Assembly: GCA_035293945.1 (NCBI GenBank)
Contig: DATGLV010000011.1
Coordinates: forward strand, 1-64,000
Reading direction: 5' to 3'
Length of the DNA: 64,000 nucleotides
Source of the DNA: VAZQ01 sp035293945
Lineage (GTDB): Bacteria > Pseudomonadota > Alphaproteobacteria > Rhizobiales > Xanthobacteraceae
Position numbers and translations under genes: made by a program. Below, piece by piece: positions 25,483 through 34,615 of this stretch (positions within the stretch are counted from its first letter, which is position 1; the number at the start of each line of letters is the position of its first letter). Below the pieces are notes generated by a model. The model made no database searches. It saw only the letters and a list, made by a program, of their open reading frames with translations, and was not told the DNA's origin.

Positions 25483-25806
25483 ATGGTCACGCGCCGATGG
25501 CTCCGTAGCTGCCTCAGCACGCTCGCGCTCTATACGATTGCGGCGATGCTCATTGGCTATTTTTGGGTCAACGCTTATACGGGCGAGCACGGCCTGATCG
25601 CCAAGCGCGACCTCGACCAGGATATCGCGCAACTCACGCGCGACCTCGACAGCGTCAAGTCTGAACGAGCGGTCTGGCAGCGGCGGGTATCGCTCCTCAA
25701 GTCCGACAATATCGACCCTGATCTGCTCGACGAACGCGCGCGGGCGCTGCTGGATGATGCGGATCCGCGCGACCTGACGCTGATGCTCAAGCCGCAGCGG
25801 CCGTAA
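25483..25806 (+). CDS. ftsB: septum formation initiator / FtsB-DivIC family protein
   Basis: 107 residues: a short cytoplasmic start, one transmembrane helix (about 12-30), then a periplasmic coiled coil (about 38-75, LTRDLDSVKSERAVWQRRVSLL) and a C-terminal LLDERARALLDDADPRDL segment typical of FtsB. FtsB forms a complex with FtsL and FtsQ and helps activate septal peptidoglycan synthesis. Its place between eno and pdhA is the common alphaproteobacterial arrangement. Confidence 0.88.
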   Translation: MVTRRWLRSCLSTLALYTIAAMLIGYFWVNAYTGEHGLIAKRDLDQDIAQLTRDLDSVKSERAVWQRRVSLLKSDNIDPDLLDERARALLDDADPRDLTLMLKPQRP

Positions 25807-26066
25807 GATTTGCGCATGGCTGTCCGCTAATGCGACGGAGCTTCATGGACTTGATAGTGTCCCTTTTGATTCCGAATTAGGCTTGCAAGGCGGCCGCAAG
25901 GTATAGCGAACCCCACAATCGGCGGCACTAACGCGCTTTTCCCCAGAAGGTTGCCAGAATCTTGCATTGGTAACCGCCGAAATGCGGATTCCACTTCTGG
26001 CGAAAATGTTTTAAGGGGAGGGGCGGCCATTGGCCCAGTTCGCGGCCGCCGTTATTGAGGATTCCC

Positions 26067-27128
26067 ATGGCGGTCGCCAGCCCGAAACAAGCTACTCATT
26101 CCACCGCAGTGCGGCGTCCCGCCGCCGACCAGGCAGCTGCGACGGACGCAACGACAGCCATTGTGCCTGAATTCAACAAAGACCAGGAGCTCACCGCCTT
26201 CCGCCAGATGCTGCGCATCAGGCGATTCGAGGAGAAGGCCGGACAACTGTACGGCATGGGGCTGATTGGCGGCTTCTGCCACCTGTATATCGGCGAGGAG
26301 GCGGTGGTCGTCGGCATGCAGATGGTGCTTAAGGCGGGCGACCAGGTCATAACCGGCTACCGGGATCACGGCCACATGCTGGCCTGCGGCATGGACCCCA
26401 AAGGAGTGATGGCAGAGCTGACCGGGCGGCGGGGCGGTTACTCCAAAGGCAAAGGCGGCTCCATGCACATGTTCTCGGTGGAGAAGGGCTTTTTCGGCGG
26501 CCATGGCATCGTCGGTGCGCCGGTCCCGCTCGGGACCGGGCTTGCCTTTGCAAATAAATATCGTGGCAACGATAACGTGTGCCTGACCTACTTCGGCGAC
26601 GGAGCGGCCAACCAGGGCCAAGTGTACGAAAGCTTCAACATGGCGAAGCTCTGGAGCCTGCCCGTGGTCTATGTGATCGAGAACAACCGCTATGGCATGG
26701 GAACCTCGGTCTCCCGCGCATCGGCCACCACCAATCTCTCCCAGCGCGGCTCGTCCTTCGATATTCCGGGCGAGCAGGTCGACGGCATGGACGTGCGCGC
26801 AGTAAAGGCTGCCGGCGAGAAAGCCGTGAAATGGTGCCGCGAGGGCAACGGGCCGATCATCCTCGAAATGCTCACCTACCGCTATCGCGGCCACTCCATG
26901 TCCGATCCAGCCAAGTACCGGCCGAAAGAAGAAGTCGACAGGGTACGCACCGAGCATGACCCGATTGAGCAGGTGCGGGCGCGGCTTCTCTCAAAGTCCT
27001 GGGCGACCGAGGACGAGCTCAAGAAGATCGATGCTGAGGTGCGCGCCGCCGTCAACGAAGCATCCGAATTCGCGACCCACGACTCCGAGCCGGACCCGGC
27101 CGAGCTCTATACCGACGTGGTGCAATAG
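26067..27128 (+). CDS. pdhA: pyruvate dehydrogenase E1 component, alpha subunit
   Basis: 353 residues. With PdhB it decarboxylates pyruvate using thiamine pyrophosphate. The TPP motif GDGAANQGQVYESFNMAKLWSLP...ENN is complete; RYRGHSMSDPAKYR matches the loop phosphorylated in mitochondrial enzymes. A low-complexity Ala/Thr-rich N-terminal 30 residues precedes the fold, as in rhizobial homologues. ATG 26067 (TGAGG upstream) is preferred to the TTG at 26055. First of pdhA-pdhB-pdhC, followed by lpd. Confidence 0.96.
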   Translation: MAVASPKQATHSTAVRRPAADQAAATDATTAIVPEFNKDQELTAFRQMLRIRRFEEKAGQLYGMGLIGGFCHLYIGEEAVVVGMQMVLKAGDQVITGYRDHGHMLACGMDPKGVMAELTGRRGGYSKGKGGSMHMFSVEKGFFGGHGIVGAPVPLGTGLAFANKYRGNDNVCLTYFGDGAANQGQVYESFNMAKLWSLPVVYVIENNRYGMGTSVSRASATTNLSQRGSSFDIPGEQVDGMDVRAVKAAGEKAVKWCREGNGPIILEMLTYRYRGHSMSDPAKYRPKEEVDRVRTEHDPIEQVRARLLSKSWATEDELKKIDAEVRAAVNEASEFATHDSEPDPAELYTDVVQ

Positions 27129-27200
27129 GCCAAAAGCCACGCACGCACGTTTGCGAACCGCCGAAATCCAGTCGATCTCCAAGAACCGCCAAGAATTTCC

Positions 27201-28592
27201 ATGCCCATCCAAGTCCTGATGCCCGCCCTGTCGCCCACAATGGAAAAGGGCAATCTCGCCAAGTGGCTGAAGCGGGCGGGAGATAAGGTCAAGCCGGGGG
27301 ATGTCATCGCCGAGATCGAGACCGACAAGGCGACTATGGAGGTCGAGGCAATCGACGAAGGCACGCTCGGGGAGATCCTGGTGCCGGAAGGCACCGCCGA
27401 TGTCGCCGTCAATACGCCGATCGCAACTATTCTGGCGGACGGTGAAAAGCTCGGCGCGGCGAAGGAAAAGCCCGCGGCCGCGCCGCCGGCCCAGCCTGCT
27501 GCCGCGAAACCATCAGCACCGCCTAAAGCACCGACTGAGCCCGCACCCGCTACGGCTCAGCCGCCCAAGCCCCCGACCGTGCCGGAACCTGAGGTGCCTG
27601 CCGGCACCGAGATGACCACCATGACGGTACGCGAGGCGCTGCGCGATGCCATGGCCGAAGAGATGCGCCGCGACACCGACGTGTTCGTTATGGGCGAGGA
27701 GGTCGCCGAATATCAGGGCGCCTACAAGGTGACGCAGGGCCTGCTGCAGGAATTCGGCGCGCGCCGCGTCATCGATACACCGATCACCGAGCATGGTTTC
27801 GCCGGGCTCGGTATCGGGGCGGCACTCGCTGGGCTCAAGCCGGTCGTTGAATTCATGACCTTCAATTTCGCCATGCAGGCCATGGACCACCTGATCAATT
27901 CCGCCGCCAAGACGCGCTACATGTCGGGCGGCCAGGTCGCGGTATCGATCGTGTTCCGCGGGCCGAACGGCCCGGCCGCACGCGTTGCCGCACAGCACAG
28001 TCAGGACTTCACCGCCTGGTATTCGCACATCCCGGGCCTCAAGGTCGTTGCACCTTACAGCGCGGCGGACGCCAAGGGACTGCTCAAGGCGGCGATTCGC
28101 GATCCCAATCCCATCATCTTCCTGGAAAACGAAATCCTGTACGGGCACAGCTTTCCGGTGCCGAAGCTCGACGACTACGTGGTGCCGATCGGCAAGGCCA
28201 AGATCGTGCGCAGCGGCAAGGATGTCACTCTGGTGGCCTGGTCCATGGGGATGACCTACGCGCTGAAGGCCGCCGAAGCACTCGCGGCCGAGGGCATCGA
28301 GGCCGAGGTCATCGATCTCAGAACCCTCAAGCCGATGGATGTCGACAGCATTGCTGCATCAGTCAAGAAAACCGGACGCCTGGTGACCGTAGAGGAGGGC
28401 TGGAAGCAATCCGGCGTCGGCTCCGAGATCGCGGCGTCCGTCATGGAACAGGCTTTCGACTTCCTCGATGCACCGATCACGCGGGTCGCCGGCAAGGATG
28501 TGCCGATGCCCTATGCGGCCAATCTCGAGAAGCTCGCGCTGCCTTCGGTCGCCGAAGTGGTCGAGGCGGCCAAATCCGTTTGCTACCGCTGA
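27201..28592 (+). CDS. pdhB: pyruvate dehydrogenase E1 component, beta subunit with N-terminal lipoyl domain
   Basis: 463 residues, longer than typical E1-beta (about 325) because a lipoyl domain is fused at the N-terminus (1-78, lipoyl-lysine motif EIETDKATMEVEAIDEG). An Ala/Pro-rich linker runs to about 135. The E1-beta body follows (MTVREALRDAMAEEM, GEEVAEYQGAYKVTQGL, DTPITEHGFAGLGIGAA, MQAMDHLINSAAK). The fusion is known from alphaproteobacteria such as Zymomonas and rhizobia. It supplies half of the TPP site and may add lipoyl capacity to the complex. Confidence 0.97.
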   Translation: MPIQVLMPALSPTMEKGNLAKWLKRAGDKVKPGDVIAEIETDKATMEVEAIDEGTLGEILVPEGTADVAVNTPIATILADGEKLGAAKEKPAAAPPAQPAAAKPSAPPKAPTEPAPATAQPPKPPTVPEPEVPAGTEMTTMTVREALRDAMAEEMRRDTDVFVMGEEVAEYQGAYKVTQGLLQEFGARRVIDTPITEHGFAGLGIGAALAGLKPVVEFMTFNFAMQAMDHLINSAAKTRYMSGGQVAVSIVFRGPNGPAARVAAQHSQDFTAWYSHIPGLKVVAPYSAADAKGLLKAAIRDPNPIIFLENEILYGHSFPVPKLDDYVVPIGKAKIVRSGKDVTLVAWSMGMTYALKAAEALAAEGIEAEVIDLRTLKPMDVDSIAASVKKTGRLVTVEEGWKQSGVGSEIAASVMEQAFDFLDAPITRVAGKDVPMPYAANLEKLALPSVAEVVEAAKSVCYR

Positions 28593-28610
28593 TCCATCGA
28601 GGCGAGCGCC

Positions 28611-29972
28611 ATGCCGGTCAACATTCTCATGCCCGCGCTTTCGCCCACCATGGAGAAGGGCAACCTATCCAAATGGCTCAAGCACGAAGGCGACAAGGTC
28701 AAAGCCGGTGACGTGATCGCCGAGATCGAGACCGATAAGGCGACGATGGAATACGAGTCGATCGACGATGGCGTGCTCGCCAAGATCGTCGTGCCGGAGG
28801 GCACGCAGGATGTCTCGGTGAACTCGCTCATCGCTGTGTTGGCGCAGGAAGGCGAGGATCCAAAGGCTGCCGCAGCAGCGGCCACCAAGGGTGCTGCCGC
28901 AGTGCCGGCAGCCGCAAAGGCCGCGGAAGCGCCGGCGAAACCTGTCAGCACTCCGCCCGCAGCACCGTCGCCCGCGGTCCAAGCAGCACCACGCCCATCT
29001 GCTCCGCCGGCCGCGGAGGCACCGCGCCCCAATGGTCATGGCGCTCGTTTGTTTGCTTCACCATTGGCGCGGCGCCTGGCGAAGGCTGCCGACATCGAGC
29101 TTGCCCGCATCCAGGGTTCGGGTCCGCACGGAAGGATTATTGCGCGCGATGTCGAGAGCGCGAAATCGGGCCAGGGTCTCCGCGCGCCGGCAGCGCCCGC
29201 AGGCGCGCCAACGCCCGCCATCGCCCCTTCGATGTCGGACCAGCAGATCCTCGCCCTCTACGAACCTGGCAGCTATCAGGTCGTGCCACACGACGGCATG
29301 CGTCGAACGATCGCGCAGCGGCTCACCGCCTCGGTGCAGGCCATCCCGCACTTCTATCTCACCATCGACTGCAACATCGGCAAGCTTTTGGCCGCACGCG
29401 AAGAGATCAACGCCGCCGCGCCCAAGGACAAGGACGGCAAGCCGACGTATAAGCTCTCGGTCAACGATTTCGTCATCAAGGCGCTGGCGCTCGCGCTGCA
29501 GCGCGTGCCGACCGCCAACGTCACCTGGACCGAGGGCGGCATGCTTCAGCATCAGCATTCCGACGTCGGCGTTGCGGTCGCGATGCAGGGCGGGCTGATC
29601 ACGCCGATTATTCGCAAGGCGGAGGCGAAATCGCTGTCGGCAATCTCCAACGAGATGAAGGATTTCGCGGCGCGGGCGCGTGCGCGCAAGCTCAAGCCGC
29701 AGGAATATCAAGGCGGCAGCACGGCTGTCTCGAACCTCGGCATGTACGGGATCAAGGATTTCACCGCCGTGATCAATCCGCCACATGCCACGATCCTGGC
29801 GGTCGGCGCCGGCGAGGAGCGCGCCATCGTCAAGGACGGCAAGGTCGAGGCGGCGCATATCATGAGCGTGACCATGTCGTGTGATCATCGCGCCGTCGAC
29901 GGCGCGCTCGGCGCCGAGCTCATCGGCGCGTTCAAGGTCCTTATCGAAAACCCGGTGATGATGGTGGTTTAG
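28611..29972 (+). CDS. pdhC: dihydrolipoyl acetyltransferase (E2) of pyruvate dehydrogenase
   Basis: 453 residues: a lipoyl domain (1-80, EIETDKATMEYESIDDG), an Ala/Pro linker, a peripheral subunit-binding domain (FASPLARRLAKAADIEL and GSGPHGRIIARDVE, about 146-185), a second linker and the catalytic trimer domain with the HxxxDG active site in CDHRAVDGALGAE near the C-terminus. It moves the acetyl group to CoA and forms the core of the complex. It starts 18 bases after pdhB. A family B repeat begins immediately at its stop codon. Confidence 0.97.
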   Translation: MPVNILMPALSPTMEKGNLSKWLKHEGDKVKAGDVIAEIETDKATMEYESIDDGVLAKIVVPEGTQDVSVNSLIAVLAQEGEDPKAAAAAATKGAAAVPAAAKAAEAPAKPVSTPPAAPSPAVQAAPRPSAPPAAEAPRPNGHGARLFASPLARRLAKAADIELARIQGSGPHGRIIARDVESAKSGQGLRAPAAPAGAPTPAIAPSMSDQQILALYEPGSYQVVPHDGMRRTIAQRLTASVQAIPHFYLTIDCNIGKLLAAREEINAAAPKDKDGKPTYKLSVNDFVIKALALALQRVPTANVTWTEGGMLQHQHSDVGVAVAMQGGLITPIIRKAEAKSLSAISNEMKDFAARARARKLKPQEYQGGSTAVSNLGMYGIKDFTAVINPPHATILAVGAGEERAIVKDGKVEAAHIMSVTMSCDHRAVDGALGAELIGAFKVLIENPVMMVV

Positions 29973-30028
29973 CGCATGTTCCGGAAAGTGGGCACCGGCT
30001 TTCCGACAAGAACATGCGCCAACGCAAA
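29972..30028. repeat. family B palindromic repeat, copy 2
   Basis: GCGCATGTTC (29972-29981) pairs perfectly with GAACATGCGC (30010-30019), with TCCGGAAAG and CTTTCCGACAAG inside and GCCAACGCAAAAGAAA to the right. It starts on the last base of the pdhC stop codon and lies between pdhC and lpd, inside what should be one transcript. Confidence 0.8.
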
Positions 30029-30082
30029 AGAAAGTAGGGCTTATCCCGATCTATTCGATCGGAAATGCGCTCTAACAGCCTC

Positions 30083-31504
30083 ATGGCGGACAACAATTTC
30101 GACGTCATCATCATCGGCTCCGGCCCGGGCGGCTATGTCACCGCCATCCGCTCGGCCCAACTCGGCTTCAAGACCGCAATCATCGAGCGCGATTATCTCG
30201 GCGGCATCTGTCTCAACTGGGGTTGCATCCCGACCAAGGCGCTTTTGCGCTCGGCCGAGATCTTTCACTATTTCCAGCACGCTAAGGATTATGGCTTGGC
30301 GGCGGCGAGCGTCGGCTTCGACGCCGGCGCAGTGGTGCAGCGCTCGCGTGGTGTGTCGAAGCGCCTCAATGACGGCGTCGGCTTCCTGATGAAGAAGAAC
30401 AAGGTCGCCGTCATCTGGGGCGAGGCCGCCATCGAAGCGCCCGGCAAGGTGAGCGTCAAGCAATCGAAGACCGCCGCGCCCAAGGGCGCGCTCGGACCCG
30501 GCGCCTATCAGGCCAAGCACCTGATCATCGCGACCGGCGCGCGCCCACGTGTGCTGCCGGGACTAGAGCCCGACAAGAAGCTTGTGTGGACCTATTTCGA
30601 AGCGATGGTGCCGGAGCGAATGCCGAAGTCGCTGCTCGTGGTCGGCTCGGGCGCGATCGGAGTGGAGTTTGCGAGCTTCTATCGGACGTTCGGGGCCGAT
30701 GTGACCCTGGTAGAAGTGCTGCCGCAGATCCTGCCCGTCGAGGACGCCGAGATCGCGGCCTTCGCGCGCAAGGTGTTCGAGAAGCAAGGCATCAAGATCT
30801 TGACTGGCGCCAAGGTGACCAAGCTGGAGAAGAGGACCGACAGCGTCACTGCTAGCATCGACGACGGCAAGGGCGGCACGCTTTCGCTCACCGTCGAGCG
30901 TGTGATTTCGGCGGTTGGGGTTGTCGGCAATGTCGAGAATCTCGGCCTCGAAAAGCTCGGCGTGAAGACCGAGCGGGGAACCATCGTGGTCGATCAATAC
31001 AATCGCACCAGTGTGTCCGGCATCTACGCGATCGGCGACGTCTCGGGCCCGCCCATGCTGGCGCACAAGGCCGAGCACGAGGGCGTCATCTGCATCGAGG
31101 CGATCAAGGGCTTGAATCCGCATCCTATGGACAAGCGCATGATCCCGGGCTGCACCTATTGCTCGCCGCAGATCGCCTCGGTTGGCCTCACCGAGCAGGC
31201 AGCGAAAGAGAAGAAGCTCGACGTGCGGGTCGGACGCTTTCCGTTCATCGGCAACGGCAAGGCGATTGCGCTCGGCGAGGACCAGGGCCTGGTCAAGGTG
31301 ATCTTCGACAAGGCGACCGGCCAGCTCCTGGGCGCCCATATGGTCGGCGCCGAGGTGACGGAGCTCATCCAGGGCTACGTTGTGGCGATGAATCTCGAGA
31401 CCACCGAAGAAGAGCTGATGCACACTGTCTTCCCGCATCCGACGTTGTCAGAGATGATGAAGGAAGCGGTGCTCGATGCCTATGGCCGCGTGCTGAACAT
31501 CTGA
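30083..31504 (+). CDS. lpd: dihydrolipoamide dehydrogenase (E3)
   Basis: 473 residues. A flavoprotein that reoxidises dihydrolipoamide with NAD. FAD motif IIIGSGPGGYVTAI (9-22), redox disulfide Cys43/Cys48 in GGICLNWGCIPTK, NAD motif VVGSGAIGVEFASFY, second FAD contact YAIGDVSGPPMLAHKAEHEG, and the catalytic His in FPHPTLSEMMKEA. ATG 30083 (MADNNFDV) is preferred to the ATG at 30065. As the third gene type of the pdh locus it probably serves pyruvate dehydrogenase. Confidence 0.97.
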   Translation: MADNNFDVIIIGSGPGGYVTAIRSAQLGFKTAIIERDYLGGICLNWGCIPTKALLRSAEIFHYFQHAKDYGLAAASVGFDAGAVVQRSRGVSKRLNDGVGFLMKKNKVAVIWGEAAIEAPGKVSVKQSKTAAPKGALGPGAYQAKHLIIATGARPRVLPGLEPDKKLVWTYFEAMVPERMPKSLLVVGSGAIGVEFASFYRTFGADVTLVEVLPQILPVEDAEIAAFARKVFEKQGIKILTGAKVTKLEKRTDSVTASIDDGKGGTLSLTVERVISAVGVVGNVENLGLEKLGVKTERGTIVVDQYNRTSVSGIYAIGDVSGPPMLAHKAEHEGVICIEAIKGLNPHPMDKRMIPGCTYCSPQIASVGLTEQAAKEKKLDVRVGRFPFIGNGKAIALGEDQGLVKVIFDKATGQLLGAHMVGAEVTELIQGYVVAMNLETTEEELMHTVFPHPTLSEMMKEAVLDAYGRVLNI

Positions 31505-31659
31505 CGCATCGCGCGCACCTCTAGATCGTTTTCGTCTCCGCTGACCTCCAAATCGTGGAGGATCGCCCGTACTTGTGCGCGCCGGTCCCTCAGGCGCTCC
31601 TCGCGAGTTGCGTATTTGTCACACAGATTCGCTTCGGGATCCCCAAGCGGCACATTCAT
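31480..31659 (-). CDS. possible small protein antisense to the lpd-downstream gap
   Basis: 59 residues, MNVPLGDPEANLCDKYATRE..., charged and helical (REERLRDRRAQVRAILHDLE), starting at an ATG with AGGTGA about 8 bases upstream on the reverse strand. It lies in a 276-base gap between two forward genes and overlaps the end of lpd by 25 bases. The composition reads like a real short protein rather than a shadow, but I recognise no family. A longer version from 31758 adds an Arg/Pro-rich leader that looks unreal. Confidence 0.35.
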   Translation of the reverse strand: MNVPLGDPEANLCDKYATREERLRDRRAQVRAILHDLEVSGDENDLEVRAMRQMFSTRP

Positions 31660-31780
31660 CCTGCGTTCACCTGGAATCGGGCAGGGTCGCGGCCGGGGGA
31701 TCGTTCTTTCACGGCCGGGCCGCTCTCTCTTTCGCCTCTTCCCAGGGCGCAAATTCACTTGGCCTCACTTCAGAGCAGCC

Positions 31781-33478
31781 ATGACCGCAGCAACGACAAG
31801 CGCAGCCACGACCGATGCTTTAGTTTCGGGTGGCTGCGTCGGCACAGACCGGCCTGGCACAGGCGAAAAGCTGCCCATCGTCTGCGATCAAGCAACCGGC
31901 CATTTCAGCCTGATCTCGGTGGCTGCGCTCTTCGTGGTACTCCTCGGTATCACGTCGATACCGATCGTGCTGCATCCGTGGCCGCCGATGTCAGACTACA
32001 TCAATCACTTGGCGCGTATGCAGGTGATTGCGAACATCAGCTCCGATCCCGATCTCGCGCGCTTTTATGAGATCGACTGGCAGGTCATTCCCAACCTGAT
32101 GATGGATTTGATCGTTCCCTGGTTCTTGCGCGTGATGAACGTCTATATGGCGGGCCAGGTCTACACGATTGCCAGTTTCGTCTTGATCATGTCGGGCACG
32201 CTGGTGCTGCATCGCCAGCTTTTTGGCCGCTGGTCGGTGCTGCCGTTCATCGGGTTCCCGCTGCTCTACAACAACGTGTTCCTGGTCGGCACGATGAACT
32301 ACGTGTTCGGCATCGGGCTCGCCCTATGGGCGCTGACAAGCTGGATCTGGCTGCGCGAGCGCAGCTTCCTGTTGCGTCTACCCGTATCGGCGCTCTTCAT
32401 CGTCGGCCTGTTCTTCTGTCACCTGTTCGTCGTCGGCGTGTACGGAGTGGGGCTGCTCGCGTCCGAGATCCATAGGCTCCTGGGCAAATCGGGCGAGCTG
32501 CGCGCCGTCGGACAATGGGATGGGCGCGCGGCCAGCCGTCTGTTGCTCGACTTCGTGATCACCGGGCTGCCGTTCCTGCCCGTCTTGCCGCTCCTGATGA
32601 TGAGCCCGACCTGGGGCCTGCGGCAAACCTACAGCTGGGAACTGCCGGGCAAGCTCGACGGCCTCGTCTACATCATCGAGGTCTATTCACACGGCGCAGC
32701 CTTCTTCTTCACCGCGGCCATCGCCTTCGCGCTCGGCTGGGTGACCCGCCATCGGGCTCTGCGCTTCCACGCGGTCGGCGTCGGCCTCGTGACGATCGGG
32801 ATCGCCGTCTACATGGCATTGCCGCGCGTCGTGTTCGAAACCTACATGGCCGATCAGCGGCTGCCGATCTCGCTCGCCTTCATGCTGATCGCCTGCGTCG
32901 ATCTCGATCTGCGCGACAAGATCGTGCGGCAGGGCTTTGCGGTCGTGCTGATCGTCATGCTCGGCATTCGGGTTGGCGAAGTCGAGGATATGTGGAGCTC
33001 GCTGCAGGGCGGCATCGATTCGTTCCGCGAATCGGTTCAGATGATCGACCGTGGCTCCAAGGTGCTCGTCGCCTACGCGGATCCCGACGGCGGCGATGAC
33101 GTGCATGATCTCGGCTTGGTCCACGCCGACTGCTTTGCCCTGATCGAGCGCTCGGCGCTCGTGACCACCGCCTTCACGGTCGTCGGCAAGCAGATCATGC
33201 ATGCACGTCCTGAATACCGCGGCCGCGTCGACCAGGTGGACGGGACGCCGCCCATGATCAACGAGCTGGTTCGCCTGGTCCGCGACGAGGGCGCGCAGAG
33301 CCCGAAATATTGGCGCCGCTGGACCTCGGACTACGACTATCTATATGTGCTGTTCGTCGATCAGAACTTCGAGAACCCGGATCCCGAGCACCTGACCACC
33401 CTCTTTACCGGCGACCGTTTCGTACTTTATCGCATCGACAGCTCACAGGTCGCCGACGTTCGCAAGGCGGCAAAGTAG
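31781..33478 (+). CDS. polytopic membrane protein, possibly GT-C-type glycosyltransferase-like
   Basis: 565 residues with about ten hydrophobic segments (first near 36-55) and a soluble C-terminal region of about 170 residues. After the first segment comes PPMSDYINHLARM, an acidic motif in the first outer loop, which is where GT-C enzymes carry their catalytic Asp. This and the topology suggest, but do not prove, a lipid-phosphate-sugar transferase. The start at 31781 (MTAATTSAATTD) avoids a basic, repeat-like leader from 31616. It sits between lpd and lipA, where relatives often have no such gene. Confidence 0.6.
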   Translation: MTAATTSAATTDALVSGGCVGTDRPGTGEKLPIVCDQATGHFSLISVAALFVVLLGITSIPIVLHPWPPMSDYINHLARMQVIANISSDPDLARFYEIDWQVIPNLMMDLIVPWFLRVMNVYMAGQVYTIASFVLIMSGTLVLHRQLFGRWSVLPFIGFPLLYNNVFLVGTMNYVFGIGLALWALTSWIWLRERSFLLRLPVSALFIVGLFFCHLFVVGVYGVGLLASEIHRLLGKSGELRAVGQWDGRAASRLLLDFVITGLPFLPVLPLLMMSPTWGLRQTYSWELPGKLDGLVYIIEVYSHGAAFFFTAAIAFALGWVTRHRALRFHAVGVGLVTIGIAVYMALPRVVFETYMADQRLPISLAFMLIACVDLDLRDKIVRQGFAVVLIVMLGIRVGEVEDMWSSLQGGIDSFRESVQMIDRGSKVLVAYADPDGGDDVHDLGLVHADCFALIERSALVTTAFTVVGKQIMHARPEYRGRVDQVDGTPPMINELVRLVRDEGAQSPKYWRRWTSDYDYLYVLFVDQNFENPDPEHLTTLFTGDRFVLYRIDSSQVADVRKAAK

Positions 33479-33637
33479 GGCCAACGAGCCGCAGAAGCGG
33501 CTGCCCCTTGCCGGGCACTTCCCGGCTTCGTAAGTAGGGGGCGAGCGCCTCATATCGAAGCGCGTGCGCAGGCGCCCGTGGTGCCTGCTTCGGAAGCGCG
33601 ACTTTGAACCGCATGAGCGGGGCGCTGCGGAGATTTT

Positions 33638-34615
33638 ATGGCCGTCGTGCTCGACACCAACGCCGCAGGTGGCCGGCCCGATGGGCGGCCGCAGCTACGG
33701 CATCCCGAAAAGGCGCACCGTCCGGACACCACGGTCGAGCGCAAGCCGGACTGGATTCGGGTCAAAGCTCCCGTTTCCAAGGGCTACCTGGAGACGCACG
33801 CGATCGTGCGCGCGCACCGCCTCCATACCGTCTGCGAGGAAGCCGGTTGCCCCAATATCGGCGAGTGCTGGGAGCATAAGCACGCGACCTTCATGATCAT
33901 GGGCGACATCTGCACGCGCGCCTGTGCGTTCTGCAACGTCAAAACCGGGCTACCGGGGCCACTCGACACTCAGGAGCCCGCCCGTGTCGCGGCCGCGGTG
34001 GATAAGCTCGCGCTCAAGCACGTGGTTATCACCTCAGTCGACCGCGACGACCTCGAGGACGGCGGCGCGGCGCATTTTGCTGAGGTGATCCGCGCTATCC
34101 GCGCCAGCCGTCCTGAGACCACCATCGAGGTGCTCACGCCGGATTTTTTGCGCAAGGAGGGCGCCGTCGAGACTGTGGTTGCCGCCGGCCCCGATGTCTT
34201 CAACCACAACCTCGAGACCGTGCCGTCGAAATATCTAAGCGTGCGACCCGGCGCACGCTATTTCGCCTCGATCCGCCTCTTGCAGCGGGTGAAGGAGCTG
34301 GCACCGGCCATGTTCACCAAATCGGGCATGATGCTGGGCCTTGGTGAGGAGCGCCACGAAGTGCTGCAGGTGATGGACGACCTGCGCTCGGCCGATGTCG
34401 ATTTTCTCACCATCGGCCAGTATCTGCAGCCCTCGCGCAAGCACCACGCAGTCGTGCGCTTCGTGCCGCCCGATGAGTTCAAGGCCTACGAGACCACCGC
34501 CTTCGCTAAGGGCTTTCTCATGGTCTCGGCAAGCCCGCTCACGCGCTCCTCGCACCATGCCGGCGAGGACTTTGCCCGCCTAAGGGCAGCGCGGATTGCA
34601 GCGGCAGTCCGCTGA
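33638..34615 (+). CDS. lipA: lipoyl synthase
   Basis: 325 residues. A radical SAM enzyme that inserts two sulfurs into octanoyl groups on lipoyl domains, here presumably those of PdhB and PdhC. The auxiliary cluster motif CEEAGCPNIGECW and radical SAM motif CTRACAFC are both intact, with DRDDLEDGGAAHFA and the family SPLTRSSHHAGEDF near the end (the RSSHHA serine binds the auxiliary cluster). Its stop overlaps the next start by one base. Placement in the pdh locus fits its role. Confidence 0.97.
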   Translation: MAVVLDTNAAGGRPDGRPQLRHPEKAHRPDTTVERKPDWIRVKAPVSKGYLETHAIVRAHRLHTVCEEAGCPNIGECWEHKHATFMIMGDICTRACAFCNVKTGLPGPLDTQEPARVAAAVDKLALKHVVITSVDRDDLEDGGAAHFAEVIRAIRASRPETTIEVLTPDFLRKEGAVETVVAAGPDVFNHNLETVPSKYLSVRPGARYFASIRLLQRVKELAPAMFTKSGMMLGLGEERHEVLQVMDDLRSADVDFLTIGQYLQPSRKHHAVVRFVPPDEFKAYETTAFAKGFLMVSASPLTRSSHHAGEDFARLRAARIAAAVR

